A stretch of DNA of 64,000 nucleotides. Source: CALAGJ01 sp964293305 (GTDB lineage: Bacteria; Bacteroidota; Bacteroidia; Chitinophagales; Chitinophagaceae). Where the stretch lies: the NCBI GenBank assembly GCA_964293305.1, contig CAXYYO010000004.1, forward strand, positions 1 to 64,000. Direction: 5' to 3'. The notes beneath the pieces are model-generated. The model made no database searches and was not told the DNA's origin. It saw only the letters and a program-made list of their open reading frames with translations. Shown here one piece after another: positions 1 to 9,292 of this stretch (position 1 is its first letter; every line of letters begins with the position of its first letter). The position numbers were made by a program, and so were the translations under genes.

Positions 1-341
1 CTAAGCAATACAGCGATTTAACAATACCTTGCAATCTAAATACCTAAACCTATTATTTTATAATTAGCTTGGCAACTGGAATTTTTTATTTGCTAACAAG
101 ATGTTTAGTAGAGCGGAAATGACTAAGAAAAATATGTAAAATAATATAATCTAAAAGAAATACTAATTGGTAAACCAGTTTTAAAATATGTTGGATGGTG
201 TGTTAAATTGAAATTCTTTACTACTTTTTAACTACTATTTAAAAATGAGCTTACCTGCTTTGATTTCTGCATTTTTTCCAATTCGAAATAGATATACATG
301 CATAAACCAATTGTGATGAAAACTAATATTTCTCAAAAATA
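1..341. other. AT-rich non-coding stretch at window start
   Basis: No open reading frame with family resemblance was seen on either strand. The stretch is rich in A/T homopolymers. It ends at the terminator that serves recA from the other side. It could be the 3' flank of a gene lying outside the window. Confidence 0.5.
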
Positions 342-373
342 TAAAAGGCTGTCTCTACAAAGGAAGACAGCCT
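342..373 (-). terminator. Rho-independent terminator of recA
   Basis: A perfect 9-bp inverted repeat (aggctgtct at 346-354 and agacagcct at 365-373, 10-nt loop) lies just past the recA stop. On the minus strand the stem is followed by a run of T. The plus-strand side is also T-rich, so it may act in both directions. Confidence 0.75.
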
Positions 374-398
374 GTTTATTTTTATGATTCAAAAGATG

Positions 399-1403
399 CT
401 AAGATGCATTTTGTATTTCTTCAATCTTGGCTCTTATTTGTTTTTCTACTTCTGCGGAAAGTTCTGCATTATCGGTAAGTAGTTGTTTTACGGCGTCTCT
501 TCCTTGACCGAGTTTGTTTCCATTATAACTATACCAGCTACCGCTTTTTTGTACAATGCCCAGTTCTACACCCATATCAATGATTTCGCCTGTTTTGCTG
601 ATACCCTCTCCATATATAATATCAAATTCAGTACTTCTAAAAGGTGGTGCTACTTTGTTTTTTACAACTTTTACACGGGTTCTATTGCCAATGGCTTCGT
701 CACCATCTTTTATTTGTGCTATGCGGCGTATATCTAATCTTACAGATGCATAAAATTTTAATGCATTTCCTCCGGTTGTAGTTTCAGGATTACCAAACAT
801 AACACCAATTTTTTCCCTTAACTGGTTGATGAAAATACAAACCGTATTTGTTTTATTTATGGTAGCAGTAAGCTTGCGTAGGGCTTGGCTCATGAGGCGT
901 GCTTGTAAACCCATTTTGCTATCGCCCATTTCGCCTTCCAATTCTCCTTTGGGCACCAAAGCGGCTACGGAGTCAATAACAACAACATCTAAAGCACCTG
1001 AAAGTATAAGACGGTCTGCTATTTCTAATGCTTGCTCACCATAATCAGGTTGAGAAATAAGAAGATTATCCACATCTACTCCAAGCTTCTGCGCATACGA
1101 ACTATCAAATGCATGCTCTGCATCTATAATAGCGCAGATACCACCTTTTTTTTGTGCTTCAGCTATAGCATGAATGGCTACAGTTGTTTTACCGGAAGAT
1201 TCTGGTCCATATATTTCTACAATCCTACCTTTTGGTAAACCGCCTATACCGAGTGCTGTGTCTAAACCGATGGAACCTGTGGAAATAATTTCCATTTGCT
1301 TTTCGGCTTTTTCATTCATCATCATAACACTACCCTTACCAAAATCTTTGTCTATTTTATCAATGGTAAGGCGAAGCGCTTTTAGTTTTTCGTTGTCTGA
1401 CAT
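399..1403 (-). CDS. recA: Recombinase RecA
   Basis: RecA is the ATP-dependent DNA strand-exchange protein; it acts in recombinational repair and as LexA co-protease in the cytoplasm. The 334-residue product has the Walker A motif GPESSGKT at residues 66-73, a Walker B-type VVIDSVAAL, the NQLREKIG loop and the conserved GGNALKFYAS segment. It is slightly shorter than E. coli RecA (about 350) because the acidic C-terminal tail is short. It is a single gene with its own terminator downstream and a TAnnTTTG promoter match 20 bp upstream. No SOS box was recognised. Confidence 0.98.
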   Translation of the reverse strand: MSDNEKLKALRLTIDKIDKDFGKGSVMMMNEKAEKQMEIISTGSIGLDTALGIGGLPKGRIVEIYGPESSGKTTVAIHAIAEAQKKGGICAIIDAEHAFDSSYAQKLGVDVDNLLISQPDYGEQALEIADRLILSGALDVVVIDSVAALVPKGELEGEMGDSKMGLQARLMSQALRKLTATINKTNTVCIFINQLREKIGVMFGNPETTTGGNALKFYASVRLDIRRIAQIKDGDEAIGNRTRVKVVKNKVAPPFRSTEFDIIYGEGISKTGEIIDMGVELGIVQKSGSWYSYNGNKLGQGRDAVKQLLTDNAELSAEVEKQIRAKIEEIQNAS

Positions 1404-1422
1404 GTAAAAATTTTTGATTGTA

Positions 1423-1430
1423 CAAAACTA
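1423..1430 (-). promoter_or_regulatory. Bacteroidota-type -7 element for recA
   Basis: The minus strand reads TAGTTTTG, an exact match to TAnnTTTG, 20 bp before the recA start codon. No clear -33 TTTG was found at the expected distance, so this is a motif match only. Confidence 0.45.
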
Positions 1431-1587
1431 ATTAAATTAGATGAATAATTACTAACAATGTTAGATTTGTAATGAATAGATTTTATTTTTAATTGGATTC
1501 AAAGTTAAATTGAATAGAGGAATAACATCCAAAATAACTTTTATGCAATTGCCACTCTTTGGAAATGATTACTGCCTAGAAGGAAAA

Positions 1588-2022
1588 TTATTTTCTGCCA
1601 ATTTTGTATAGCACTTGTAGATTCTTTTCGTCAAAATATAATTCTACTATTTCAGCACAATTTACTTTATAACCATTTTGTATTCCACTATTCCAATTGG
1701 GCATTGAATCAAAAATTGTTTTTAATTTCTTATTACTGATGCTCAGATTCGAGTTATTTTCAATTTCTTCACAAAAAGGTTTGCCTGTGGAATCGATTAC
1801 AAGGCTAATGGTTATCTCTCCTGAGGTTGTCGCAATTTGATGGAGCAATTGCTCATTCAAATATTTTTGAAGATCTAAACTATCCATCCCAAAAAATGGG
1901 GGATACTGGCATTTCGTATATATGTTTTCTACAAAATTTTCTTTATCTATCAATCTTTTCTGACCATTGGATCTGAAAATAAAAAGTAGTGTACTAATCA
2001 ATAATAGTGCAATTGACTTCAT
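1588..2022 (-). CDS. Secreted TonB C-terminal-like protein
   Basis: This is a small exported protein of 144 residues. I start it at the internal Met at 2022, because that gives a clean signal peptide (MKSIALLLISTLLFIF) and puts the TAnnTTTG match at 2074-2081 upstream. The C-terminal half (VIDSTGK, then MPNW, then the QNGYKVN segment) matches the pattern of TonB C-terminal domains common in Bacteroidota. It lacks the usual membrane anchor plus Pro-rich spacer, so it is probably not an energy transducer. Its role is unknown. An upstream in-frame ATG at 2076 would add 18 residues and spoil the signal peptide. Confidence 0.6.
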   Translation of the reverse strand: MKSIALLLISTLLFIFRSNGQKRLIDKENFVENIYTKCQYPPFFGMDSLDLQKYLNEQLLHQIATTSGEITISLVIDSTGKPFCEEIENNSNLSISNKKLKTIFDSMPNWNSGIQNGYKVNCAEIVELYFDEKNLQVLYKIGRK

Positions 2023-2073
2023 ATAAAATAATTTATCTATATTCTTTTCAGATAAAATTAAATTTTGACGAAA

Positions 2074-2081
2074 CAAAATTA
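2074..2081 (-). promoter_or_regulatory. Candidate -7 element for the TonB-C-like gene
   Basis: The minus strand reads TAATTTTG, an exact TAnnTTTG match 51 bp upstream of the chosen start at 2022. It overlaps the secA stop codon. This supports starting the small gene at 2022 instead of 2076. Confidence 0.4.
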
Positions 2082-5000
2082 TTCCTCTCTGCCGTGGCAG
2101 TTTTTATATTTTTTTCCACTGCCACAAGGACATACATCGTTTCTGCCAACCTTAGGTCCTACACGAAGTGGTTCTTGTCTTACAGGAGATGGATCATAAT
2201 AATCTTTTTCATCTGCACCATATTCTTTGCCTGCAGTTTCTACCTGTTGCTTATTGCTTTGCATGCGGCTCATATCTGTTTTTTGTTGCTTTCCTTCTTT
2301 TAAAGAAGGTGTTTCATTCTGAGCCATAGGTATTTCTGCATGGCAGAGCATACTTACCACTTGTGCATTTACATTGCTATCCATTTGCTTAAACAATAAA
2401 TAAGCTTCTTGTTTATAAATAACCAATGGATCTTTTTGTTCGTAGCTGGCAGTTTGTACACTTTGTTTCAAATCATCCATTGCACGTAGGTGCTCTTTCC
2501 AAGCATCATCAGTAATAGAAAGAGATACCGTTTTTTCTAAAGATTGTACTACTTCTTGTCCGTTGCTTTGCAAAGTTTTTTCCATTGATGCCAAAACATT
2601 TACACCACGTTTTCCATCTCCAAAAGGCACTACCACATTTTGTATATGTGCGCCTTGATTCTTTTTTATATTTTCAAATACGGGCACTACTCCTTTCATT
2701 ATGACACCCCGCTTTTGTTGATATTTTACAAATGCCTGTTGATATAATTTGTCAATAAGATTTTGTTCATTTTCTTTTTCAAATTCATCTTTGGCTATCT
2801 GCACATCAATACCTAAACTTACAATAGATTCTAATTTAAATCCTTCGTAGTCATTTTTTTCTTTAAATCCGGATACAATGCCAGAAGCCACATCATAAAA
2901 AGCATTGTCAAGATCTAGGGCAAGGCGCTCACCAAATAAAGCATGATTTCTTTTTGTATAAACAACAGTTCGTTGCTTATTCATTACATCATCATACTCC
3001 AATAATCTTTTGCGTATGCCAAAATTATTTTCTTCTACTTTTTTCTGAGCTCTTTCTATGCTCTTTGTAACCATGCTGTGTTGTATCACTTCGCCTTCTT
3101 TATATCCGGCTATGTCCATCACTTTTGCAATACGTTCACTACCAAACATACGCATGAGGTCATCTTCCAAAGAAACAAAAAACTGTGATGAACCGGGATC
3201 ACCTTGGCGGCCTGCTCTTCCTCTGAGCTGCCTATCCACACGCCTACTTTCATGTCTTTCTGTACCAATAATGGCTAAGCCTCCCGCTTTTTTTACACCT
3301 GGCCCTAGCTTAATATCGGTACCACGACCGGCCATATTGGTGGCAATAGTAATATTACCTGCTATGCCGGCTTCTACAATTACCTGAGCTTCTCTGGCAT
3401 GCTGTTTTGCGTTCAATACATTATGGGGAACTTTTTTTTGCTGAAGCATTCTGCTCAGTAATTCACTCACCTCTACGGAGGTGGTGCCCACTAATACAGG
3501 CCTGCCAGCATTGCGTAGCTCTTCAATTTTTTCTATAACAGATTTGAATTTTTCCCTTTTGGTTTTAAAGACTAAGTCTTCTTCATCTTTTCTAATAATG
3601 GATATATTGGTGGGTATAGAAACCACATCTAATTTATAAATATCCCATAGCTCAGCCGCTTCAGTAACCGCAGTACCTGTCATACCCGCTAGCTTATGGT
3701 ACATCCTAAAATAATTCTGTAATGTAATTGTGGCATACGTTTGAGTAGCTTCCTCAATTTTTACATTTTCTTTTGCCTCCAATGCCTGATGCAAACCATC
3801 GCTGTATCGGCGCCCTTCCATGATGCGTCCTGTTTGCTCATCTACAATTTTTACAGCCCCATCCATAACTACATATTCCACATCTTTTTCAAAAACTGTA
3901 TATGCTTTTAATAGTTGCTGTACAGTATGAATACGGTCACTTTTTACAGAGAAGTCATTGAGCAATGCTTCTTTTTGATGAAATTTTTCAGATTCATCTA
4001 TAACATTTTTTTCTATGGAAGCCAATGCATCACCAATATCTGGCATTACAAAAAAATTGGAATCTTCCCCGGCACGGGTAATGAGTTGAATCCCTTTTTC
4101 AGTGAGATCGACACTATTGTGTTTTTCATCAATGTAAAAGAACAATTCTTCATCAGCCTTTGGCATTTCTTTTTGTTGATCTGCCAAATAATAGTTTTCC
4201 GTTTTTTGTAAAATAACCCTAATGCCGGGTTCACTCAAAAATTTTATTAGGGCAGATGATTTTGGTAAACCTCTATGTGCTCTGAATAAAGCAAGGCCGC
4301 CATCTTTTGGATCATCATTATTTTCTCCAATTTTCTTTTTTGCTTCAATGATAAACTGATTAACTGCTCGTTTTTGGGCTTCTACTAATTTTTCAATTCT
4401 AGGTTTCAATTCAAAAAATTGAACTGTAGAAGTATCTTTTCCGATAGGCCCTGAAATAATTAATGGGGTACGGGCATCGTCAATTAATACACTATCCACT
4501 TCATCAACCATTGCATAGTGATGCTTGCGTTGCACTTTTTCTTCGGGGCTGTGTACCATATTATCCCTCAGATAATCAAATCCAAATTCATTATTTGTAC
4601 CATAAGTAATATCTGCGAGATATGCATTTCTGCGCTCTGTGCTGTTTGGTCGGTGCCTGTCTATACAATCTACCGTAAGCCCTAGCCATTCAAATATTGG
4701 CCCATTCCATTCACTATCACGCTTACTTAAGTAGTCATTAACCGTTACAATATGCACCCCCTCACCAGGCAGTGCATTTAAGAAAGCTGGCAAGGTAGAC
4801 ACTAGCGTTTTACCTTCACCTGTAGCCATTTCTGAAATTTTTCCTTGGTGTAAAACCGATCCACCAATTAATTGTACATCATAATGAACCATATTCCAAG
4901 TAACAGTAGCGCCACCGGCTGTCCAATTATTTTTGAAGTGTACATTATTTCCTTCAATGGTTATATATGGTTTTTGTACGCTAAGGCTTTTGTCAAGCTC

Positions 5001-5402
5001 TGTTGCAGTAGCAGTAACGGTTTCATTTTCCTTAAACCTTCTGGCCGTTTCTTTTACTAATGCAAAAGCTTCAGGGAGTATTTTTTCTAATATTTCTTCG
5101 ATTTTCTTATCCCTGTCTTTTATTAATTCATCTACTTGCTTATACAGTGTATCTCTACCTTGAATATCAGATTCCGGAAGACCTTCTGCTATTTGTTTGT
5201 GGTTTGCAATTTCAGCATCTATAGCCGAAAGATATTCTTTAATTTTTGTTCTTAGCTCCTGCGTTTTATTACGAAGGTTATCATTGCTCAATGATTGATA
5301 AGTATTAAAAACAGTATTGATTTGCTCCACAAAAGGACGGATTTTGTTTACGTCCTTTTCGCTTTTATTGCCCCCAAGCAGTTTTGTAAGAAATTTTATC
5401 AT
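2079..5402 (-). CDS. secA: Preprotein translocase ATPase SecA
   Basis: SecA is the motor that drives unfolded preproteins through SecYEG at the inner membrane. The Walker A segment ATGEGKT lies near residue 195, followed by the DEVDSVLIDDARTPLIISG block. Later come the GMTGT and NMAGRGTDI motifs and the RGRAGRQGDPG helicase motif. The tail carries the zinc-binding CPCGSGKKYKNCH motif that contacts SecB or ribosomes. At 1107 residues it is about 200 longer than E. coli SecA, mainly through insertions around residues 320-430, as I recall for other Bacteroidota SecA proteins. It is transcribed alone or with the small gene that follows it. Confidence 0.97.
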   Translation of the reverse strand: MIKFLTKLLGGNKSEKDVNKIRPFVEQINTVFNTYQSLSNDNLRNKTQELRTKIKEYLSAIDAEIANHKQIAEGLPESDIQGRDTLYKQVDELIKDRDKKIEEILEKILPEAFALVKETARRFKENETVTATATELDKSLSVQKPYITIEGNNVHFKNNWTAGGATVTWNMVHYDVQLIGGSVLHQGKISEMATGEGKTLVSTLPAFLNALPGEGVHIVTVNDYLSKRDSEWNGPIFEWLGLTVDCIDRHRPNSTERRNAYLADITYGTNNEFGFDYLRDNMVHSPEEKVQRKHHYAMVDEVDSVLIDDARTPLIISGPIGKDTSTVQFFELKPRIEKLVEAQKRAVNQFIIEAKKKIGENNDDPKDGGLALFRAHRGLPKSSALIKFLSEPGIRVILQKTENYYLADQQKEMPKADEELFFYIDEKHNSVDLTEKGIQLITRAGEDSNFFVMPDIGDALASIEKNVIDESEKFHQKEALLNDFSVKSDRIHTVQQLLKAYTVFEKDVEYVVMDGAVKIVDEQTGRIMEGRRYSDGLHQALEAKENVKIEEATQTYATITLQNYFRMYHKLAGMTGTAVTEAAELWDIYKLDVVSIPTNISIIRKDEEDLVFKTKREKFKSVIEKIEELRNAGRPVLVGTTSVEVSELLSRMLQQKKVPHNVLNAKQHAREAQVIVEAGIAGNITIATNMAGRGTDIKLGPGVKKAGGLAIIGTERHESRRVDRQLRGRAGRQGDPGSSQFFVSLEDDLMRMFGSERIAKVMDIAGYKEGEVIQHSMVTKSIERAQKKVEENNFGIRKRLLEYDDVMNKQRTVVYTKRNHALFGERLALDLDNAFYDVASGIVSGFKEKNDYEGFKLESIVSLGIDVQIAKDEFEKENEQNLIDKLYQQAFVKYQQKRGVIMKGVVPVFENIKKNQGAHIQNVVVPFGDGKRGVNVLASMEKTLQSNGQEVVQSLEKTVSLSITDDAWKEHLRAMDDLKQSVQTASYEQKDPLVIYKQEAYLLFKQMDSNVNAQVVSMLCHAEIPMAQNETPSLKEGKQQKTDMSRMQSNKQQVETAGKEYGADEKDYYDPSPVRQEPLRVGPKVGRNDVCPCGSGKKYKNCHGREE

Positions 5403-5492
5403 GACCTAAATGGTTATTATTTTTTATAGTTGCCCTAATTTACAAATATTGTGCGGCTTATTCTTGTAAGCCAACCTGTCATATTTGGGCTT

Positions 5493-5501
5493 GCAAATGT
5501 A
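5493..5501 (-). promoter_or_regulatory. Candidate -7 element for secA
   Basis: The minus strand reads TACATTTGC, an exact TAnnTTTGC match about 90 bp upstream of the secA start. This leaves an untranslated leader of roughly 80 nt, long enough for leader-based control, although no specific structure was identified. Confidence 0.4.
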
Positions 5502-5582
5502 AATCTTTTGTGTATGTTGGTTTCAGTAATCAGGATACAAAATATGGGTTTAACATGAAGGATACCCTGCAATGGGTATTTG

Positions 5583-5610
5583 ACAATTAAAATTGTTGTG
5601 CAAATTTGCA
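5583..5610 (+). promoter_or_regulatory. Tandem palindromes upstream of MORN gene
   Basis: Two perfect palindromes sit side by side: acaatt-aa-aattgt (5583-5596) and tgcaaatttgca (5599-5610). The second overlaps caaatttgc, a one-mismatch version of the TAnnTTTGC element, 29 bp before the MORN gene start. This suggests an operator over the promoter, but palindromes of this size also occur by chance in AT-rich DNA. Confidence 0.35.
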
Positions 5611-5638
5611 TTATCGGTCATTCTATAAATCGTAAAAA

Positions 5639-7300
5639 ATGAAACAAGTTAGTTTATTGTTATTTATCAGTTTAATGATAACATCAATAATTGATGCCCA
5701 ACCCTCTTCAACGAGCATTGGTAAAATAGACAGTCTTAAAGATGGATGGGGCGAATATTATAACTACACAGGAGATATAAAAAACAAATTACCAAATGGC
5801 TTGGGAGTGGCTCACTACAATGGGGATTATGTACTTTGGTATGCCGGATATTTCTTGAATGGAAAATTTGAAGGTAAGGGTGCATTAATTTTCAAAGATG
5901 GTTTCTTTTTAAGTGGCAACTGGAAGGGTGGAAAATTAAACGGCACTGGTACTAATTTGACCAAAACTGGTGATATTTATATAGGTGATTTTAGTGATGG
6001 CTCAAAACAGGGTCAGGGTATTTATGTATTTAAGGACAACAGCATTCTCTCCGGAAATTTTAAAGCCGATAAATATGATGGTAGATGCATTTATATAAAC
6101 ACAACAGGAGATATAATTAGTGATAACATCTATAGGTCAGATAAGAAAAATGGTCCGGGATATCAATATGAGGTAAAAGATAAAAAACTATACAAAGGAA
6201 CATGGAAGGATGGCGATTGGCAGGATGCTAATGAAGGTTCATATAAATCCTTTCTACTAAATCCTAATTTTATAGGAGAAAAAACAGAGAATCATATCCT
6301 AATGGGCTCTATTGATAAAGCCAATAAAAATTTATTGACAGACACTGCCTTCTATTATGATCTGGAACCCAAGAAAAAGTATTTCGGCCTATACGATGCA
6401 GGCTTTTTGCAAAACGGACTAACAGTAAAAGATGATTCAACAATATTTGTTGGAAGAGCTACTAGAGATGGAGCTCAAGGGGCATGTCGATTTTACAAAG
6501 TAGGAAAATATTACGATGAAGGTAATTATGTGGATGATTTTCTTTCCGGGCAAAATTGTATGTCTATTGATATAGAAAAAAAGACTTTATACTTTGGCGA
6601 AATGAAAAATAGTGGTGAGTTTTCAGGAAAGGCATGGTTTGTATCAAAAGGTGGCACTTTGTATAACGGTACTTACCTAGAGGGCGGCTTTACAGGCAAT
6701 GGTACTAAAACCACTGTCGATGGACTTTCTATAAAAGGTATCTGGGATGATGGCGTCATAACAACTTTAGAGGGTATAACAGATCATAAGGGTCAAAAAC
6801 TAAATATAAAACCTACAAACATGACTGATGTAATTTCTTTCATGTCAAGATTTGATGAAAATGATTTAGATGCACTTATTGGTGAAGAGGAGAGTGACTG
6901 GACAAATGATTTGGCTTATTATGTTTACGATAGCTATATCCAACTTCCAAATACAGAAAAAACATATATAGTAGAAGATAACGATTACTATTTATCTGCA
7001 TACACTATATTAAAACGTACAGATGATTTTGAAACTGCAAAAACGCTCTACAATACTGTTTGTGCAGACATAAAAAAGGCAAAGCCCATTGTTGAAACTG
7101 GTACTTCCGCCGTTTCCATGCTAGGTGATATTCAAAATGTTGACTCTGAGGATGAAGCAACTGTAAGTCTTTTCAAACCATCAAAACAATCACAAAAATA
7201 TAGCGATTTTTCAGTGGCAGTAAGACTAAGCAAAGATGCCGACAATAAATATGAAGTGGCACTTGTATTTGGCTCTGATATTTCCCTTTTTACAGACTAA
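5639..7300 (+). CDS. Exported MORN-repeat protein
   Basis: The 553-residue product starts with a signal peptide (MKQVSLLLFISLMITSIIDA). From about residue 40 to 375 it holds many MORN-type repeats (YxGxxxxGxxxGxGxxxxxxG), for example NGLGVAHYNGDY, GKGALIF and NGTGTN. These form an elongated beta sheet that usually scaffolds proteins or membranes. The C-terminal 170 residues are acidic and not recognised. It is a monocistronic gene diverging from secA and ending at a terminator shared with the DUF6089 gene. Its function cannot be told from the sequence. Confidence 0.7.
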   Translation: MKQVSLLLFISLMITSIIDAQPSSTSIGKIDSLKDGWGEYYNYTGDIKNKLPNGLGVAHYNGDYVLWYAGYFLNGKFEGKGALIFKDGFFLSGNWKGGKLNGTGTNLTKTGDIYIGDFSDGSKQGQGIYVFKDNSILSGNFKADKYDGRCIYINTTGDIISDNIYRSDKKNGPGYQYEVKDKKLYKGTWKDGDWQDANEGSYKSFLLNPNFIGEKTENHILMGSIDKANKNLLTDTAFYYDLEPKKKYFGLYDAGFLQNGLTVKDDSTIFVGRATRDGAQGACRFYKVGKYYDEGNYVDDFLSGQNCMSIDIEKKTLYFGEMKNSGEFSGKAWFVSKGGTLYNGTYLEGGFTGNGTKTTVDGLSIKGIWDDGVITTLEGITDHKGQKLNIKPTNMTDVISFMSRFDENDLDALIGEEESDWTNDLAYYVYDSYIQLPNTEKTYIVEDNDYYLSAYTILKRTDDFETAKTLYNTVCADIKKAKPIVETGTSAVSMLGDIQNVDSEDEATVSLFKPSKQSQKYSDFSVAVRLSKDADNKYEVALVFGSDISLFTD

Positions 7301-7319
7301 ACTCTTTTTTATTCGGGGT

Positions 7320-7352
7320 AAATGCATGCTTGAAAAAGTATGCATTTTTTAT
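7320..7352 (+). terminator. Bidirectional terminator between convergent genes
   Basis: An 11-bp stem (aaatgcatgct at 7320-7330 with agtatgcattt at 7337-7347, one G-T pair) is followed by a T run on the plus strand. The opposite side is also A/T-rich. It lies between the convergent MORN and DUF6089 genes and can serve both. Confidence 0.7.
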
Positions 7353-7367
7353 TAGTCAACTTATTTG

Positions 7368-8219
7368 TTAAAGTTGTGGTTTAGGACATCTGTACCCTGA
7401 TAGATTAAATGAAAATCCAATTTGAACAGTGGCAAATGCATCTTTTTGAAGGCTGTTTCCTCTTTGTCTTCCCTTTATACCAATGGGATCACCAAGTTCT
7501 ATACTTCTATCCTGAAGTAAATATGCAATACTTCTATCCCCATTTGCTTCATTTGGAAAAGCTGCATCACCAGCATACACAGTACTTACATCATCCAAAT
7601 AATCTGTATTCGTAAACCTATAGTTTACTTCCCCAAACAGATTGATATTTTCTGTTAATCCAAATTTTAAACCAACTCCAAATGGAAAGGAGATTGCGGT
7701 GGTGCTGTAGGGTTTCGAGGTATTTGGCAATCCGGAAGACTGGCCTTCAGTGTTTAATCCACGCAAGTAATATTTTTCATCATCCAAATATGCATAAGGA
7801 TCATATAAAAATGCGCCTACACCCAAGTGTAGATAGGGTGTAAAATTGTACATTTCTGAGCCGGGTACAAATTTGAAAAAATTAAAATACCCACTAATAG
7901 ATGCTTCCCAAACACTGGAATTAAAACTCAAATTCCTTGTAAGTTGGGTTGTATTTTTACTGTATATATCTGAATAACCAAGCATGGTATAGTTGCCTCC
8001 AATACGCAATCCTATATAATTATTAAATTGTTTGATATAATAAATGCCTGCTGCAAATTTTGGTCTATTGATGGCAGCACGTGTATTTAAATCTCCAAAA
8101 TAATGACCAAGTCCTGCAGAAATTCCCACTTCACCAGCATGTATATAAGTATCGTATTGTGCAGTAGCATTTTGTAAGATTCCTACTGATAACAATACCA
8201 TTATTCCTTTTCTTAGCAT
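7368..8219 (-). CDS. DUF6089-family outer-membrane beta-barrel protein
   Basis: The 283-residue protein has a signal peptide ending near ATAQ and then alternating amphipathic strands (EVGISAGLGHYFGDLN, YLHLGVGAF, FGLTENINLFGEVNYRFTN). It resembles the DUF6089 family, small outer-membrane barrels common in Chitinophagaceae. An aromatic C-terminal strand (FATVQIGFSFNLSGY) fits barrel insertion. It follows nadK on the same strand after a 63-bp gap with two hairpins, so it may be a separate unit. Its substrate or role is unknown. Confidence 0.75.
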   Translation of the reverse strand: MLRKGIMVLLSVGILQNATAQYDTYIHAGEVGISAGLGHYFGDLNTRAAINRPKFAAGIYYIKQFNNYIGLRIGGNYTMLGYSDIYSKNTTQLTRNLSFNSSVWEASISGYFNFFKFVPGSEMYNFTPYLHLGVGAFLYDPYAYLDDEKYYLRGLNTEGQSSGLPNTSKPYSTTAISFPFGVGLKFGLTENINLFGEVNYRFTNTDYLDDVSTVYAGDAAFPNEANGDRSIAYLLQDRSIELGDPIGIKGRQRGNSLQKDAFATVQIGFSFNLSGYRCPKPQL

Positions 8220-8232
8220 GAGTGCAAAATAA

Positions 8233-8275
8233 GCGTTTAGGTGATAAACGCATTATAAAGGTATTTAGTACCTTT
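8233..8275 (-). terminator. Two small hairpins between nadK and DUF6089 gene
   Basis: Two perfect 7-bp stems with 5-nt loops occur: gcgttta/taaacgc (8233-8251) and aaaggta/taccttt (8257-8275). The second lies just past the nadK stop on the minus strand and is a weak terminator candidate without a good T run. The first sits before the DUF6089 gene and could instead be a leader structure. Confidence 0.35.
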
Positions 8276-8282
8276 CTGAATA

Positions 8283-9155
8283 TTAATTTCTTTTATCTAG
8301 TCCCCAATTTAGTTTTGTACGAAGGGTGCTTAGAAAATTATTCTCATTTAGTCTTACTAAATTTACATGAAAATCTTCCTTTTTTACTGCCAGTTGTATA
8401 TCTTTTGGTACTATTTCTCTACGGGCATCTAAGGCGCAGATGCAGTCATTGCTGCGGCTTTCAATTTCAAATGAAATGATATTTTTATCAGGCACAATCA
8501 TGGGTCGTACATTCAGATTGTGTGGGGCTACAGGGGTTATGACAAAACTTGCTGAATCCGGAAAAACAATCGGCCCATTGCAGCTCATACTATAACCTGT
8601 ACTACCAGTAGGAGTCGACACAATAAGACCGTCACTCCAGTATGTATTTAAAAATTCGCCATTGAGATAAGTATGAATTTTAATCATTGCAGAGATGTCT
8701 CTTTTCAAAATGGCAAACTCATTTAATGCAAAAGGCGCATCACCAAAAAGTGGTGTATCAGCATCTAAATGAATCAATGTTCTTTTATCAATTACATAGC
8801 TATGGGCAATGAGTGCATCCACAGCAGACGATATTTCTGTACGACCTATGCCGGCCAAAAATCCCAGTCTGCCAAAATTGATGCCTAATATTGGTATGTT
8901 CTTATCTTTTACAAGTGTAACGGCATCTAGGATTGTACCATCCCCACCGAGGCTAATTAAAAAATCAACCGACTCATCTAAATCTTTGTGATTGATAAAA
9001 ACTTCGGATTGCTCTGGGAATATTTCTTCAGGGTATTGGCGTAAGGTATGATGCATCACTATTTCAACATGATGCTTCGTTAATTGCTGAATCAATTCCT
9101 GCAATTCTTCTTTTAAATTCTGCTCTAAACCACGACTATACAAGGCAATCTTCAT
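8283..9155 (-). CDS. nadK: NAD kinase
   Basis: NAD kinase makes NADP from NAD and ATP (or polyphosphate) in the cytoplasm. The 290-residue product carries the diagnostic GGDGT motif (LGGDGTILDA), the ALNEFAI segment with the conserved NE pair, and STPTGSTGYSMS with the TGSTAY-like loop. Length is normal. A TAATTTTGC promoter match lies about 19 bp upstream of the start. It heads the minus-strand pair with the DUF6089 gene. Confidence 0.96.
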   Translation of the reverse strand: MKIALYSRGLEQNLKEELQELIQQLTKHHVEIVMHHTLRQYPEEIFPEQSEVFINHKDLDESVDFLISLGGDGTILDAVTLVKDKNIPILGINFGRLGFLAGIGRTEISSAVDALIAHSYVIDKRTLIHLDADTPLFGDAPFALNEFAILKRDISAMIKIHTYLNGEFLNTYWSDGLIVSTPTGSTGYSMSCNGPIVFPDSASFVITPVAPHNLNVRPMIVPDKNIISFEIESRSNDCICALDARREIVPKDIQLAVKKEDFHVNLVRLNENNFLSTLRTKLNWGLDKRN

Positions 9156-9173
9156 AATAAATACTTGGGCCTT

Positions 9174-9182
9174 GCAAAATTA
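9174..9182 (-). promoter_or_regulatory. Bacteroidota-type -7 element for nadK
   Basis: The minus strand reads TAATTTTGC, an exact TAnnTTTGC match about 19 bp upstream of the nadK start codon. Confidence 0.5.
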
Positions 9183-9292
9183 GGGAGTATTTGTTCGCTA
9201 TTAATGGCTATGAAAACTTTACCCTTTCAGTAAAGCAATCAAGCACCCATATTTAAAAAGTGGAACCTTTGCATGTTTATAGAAAAAAGCTA

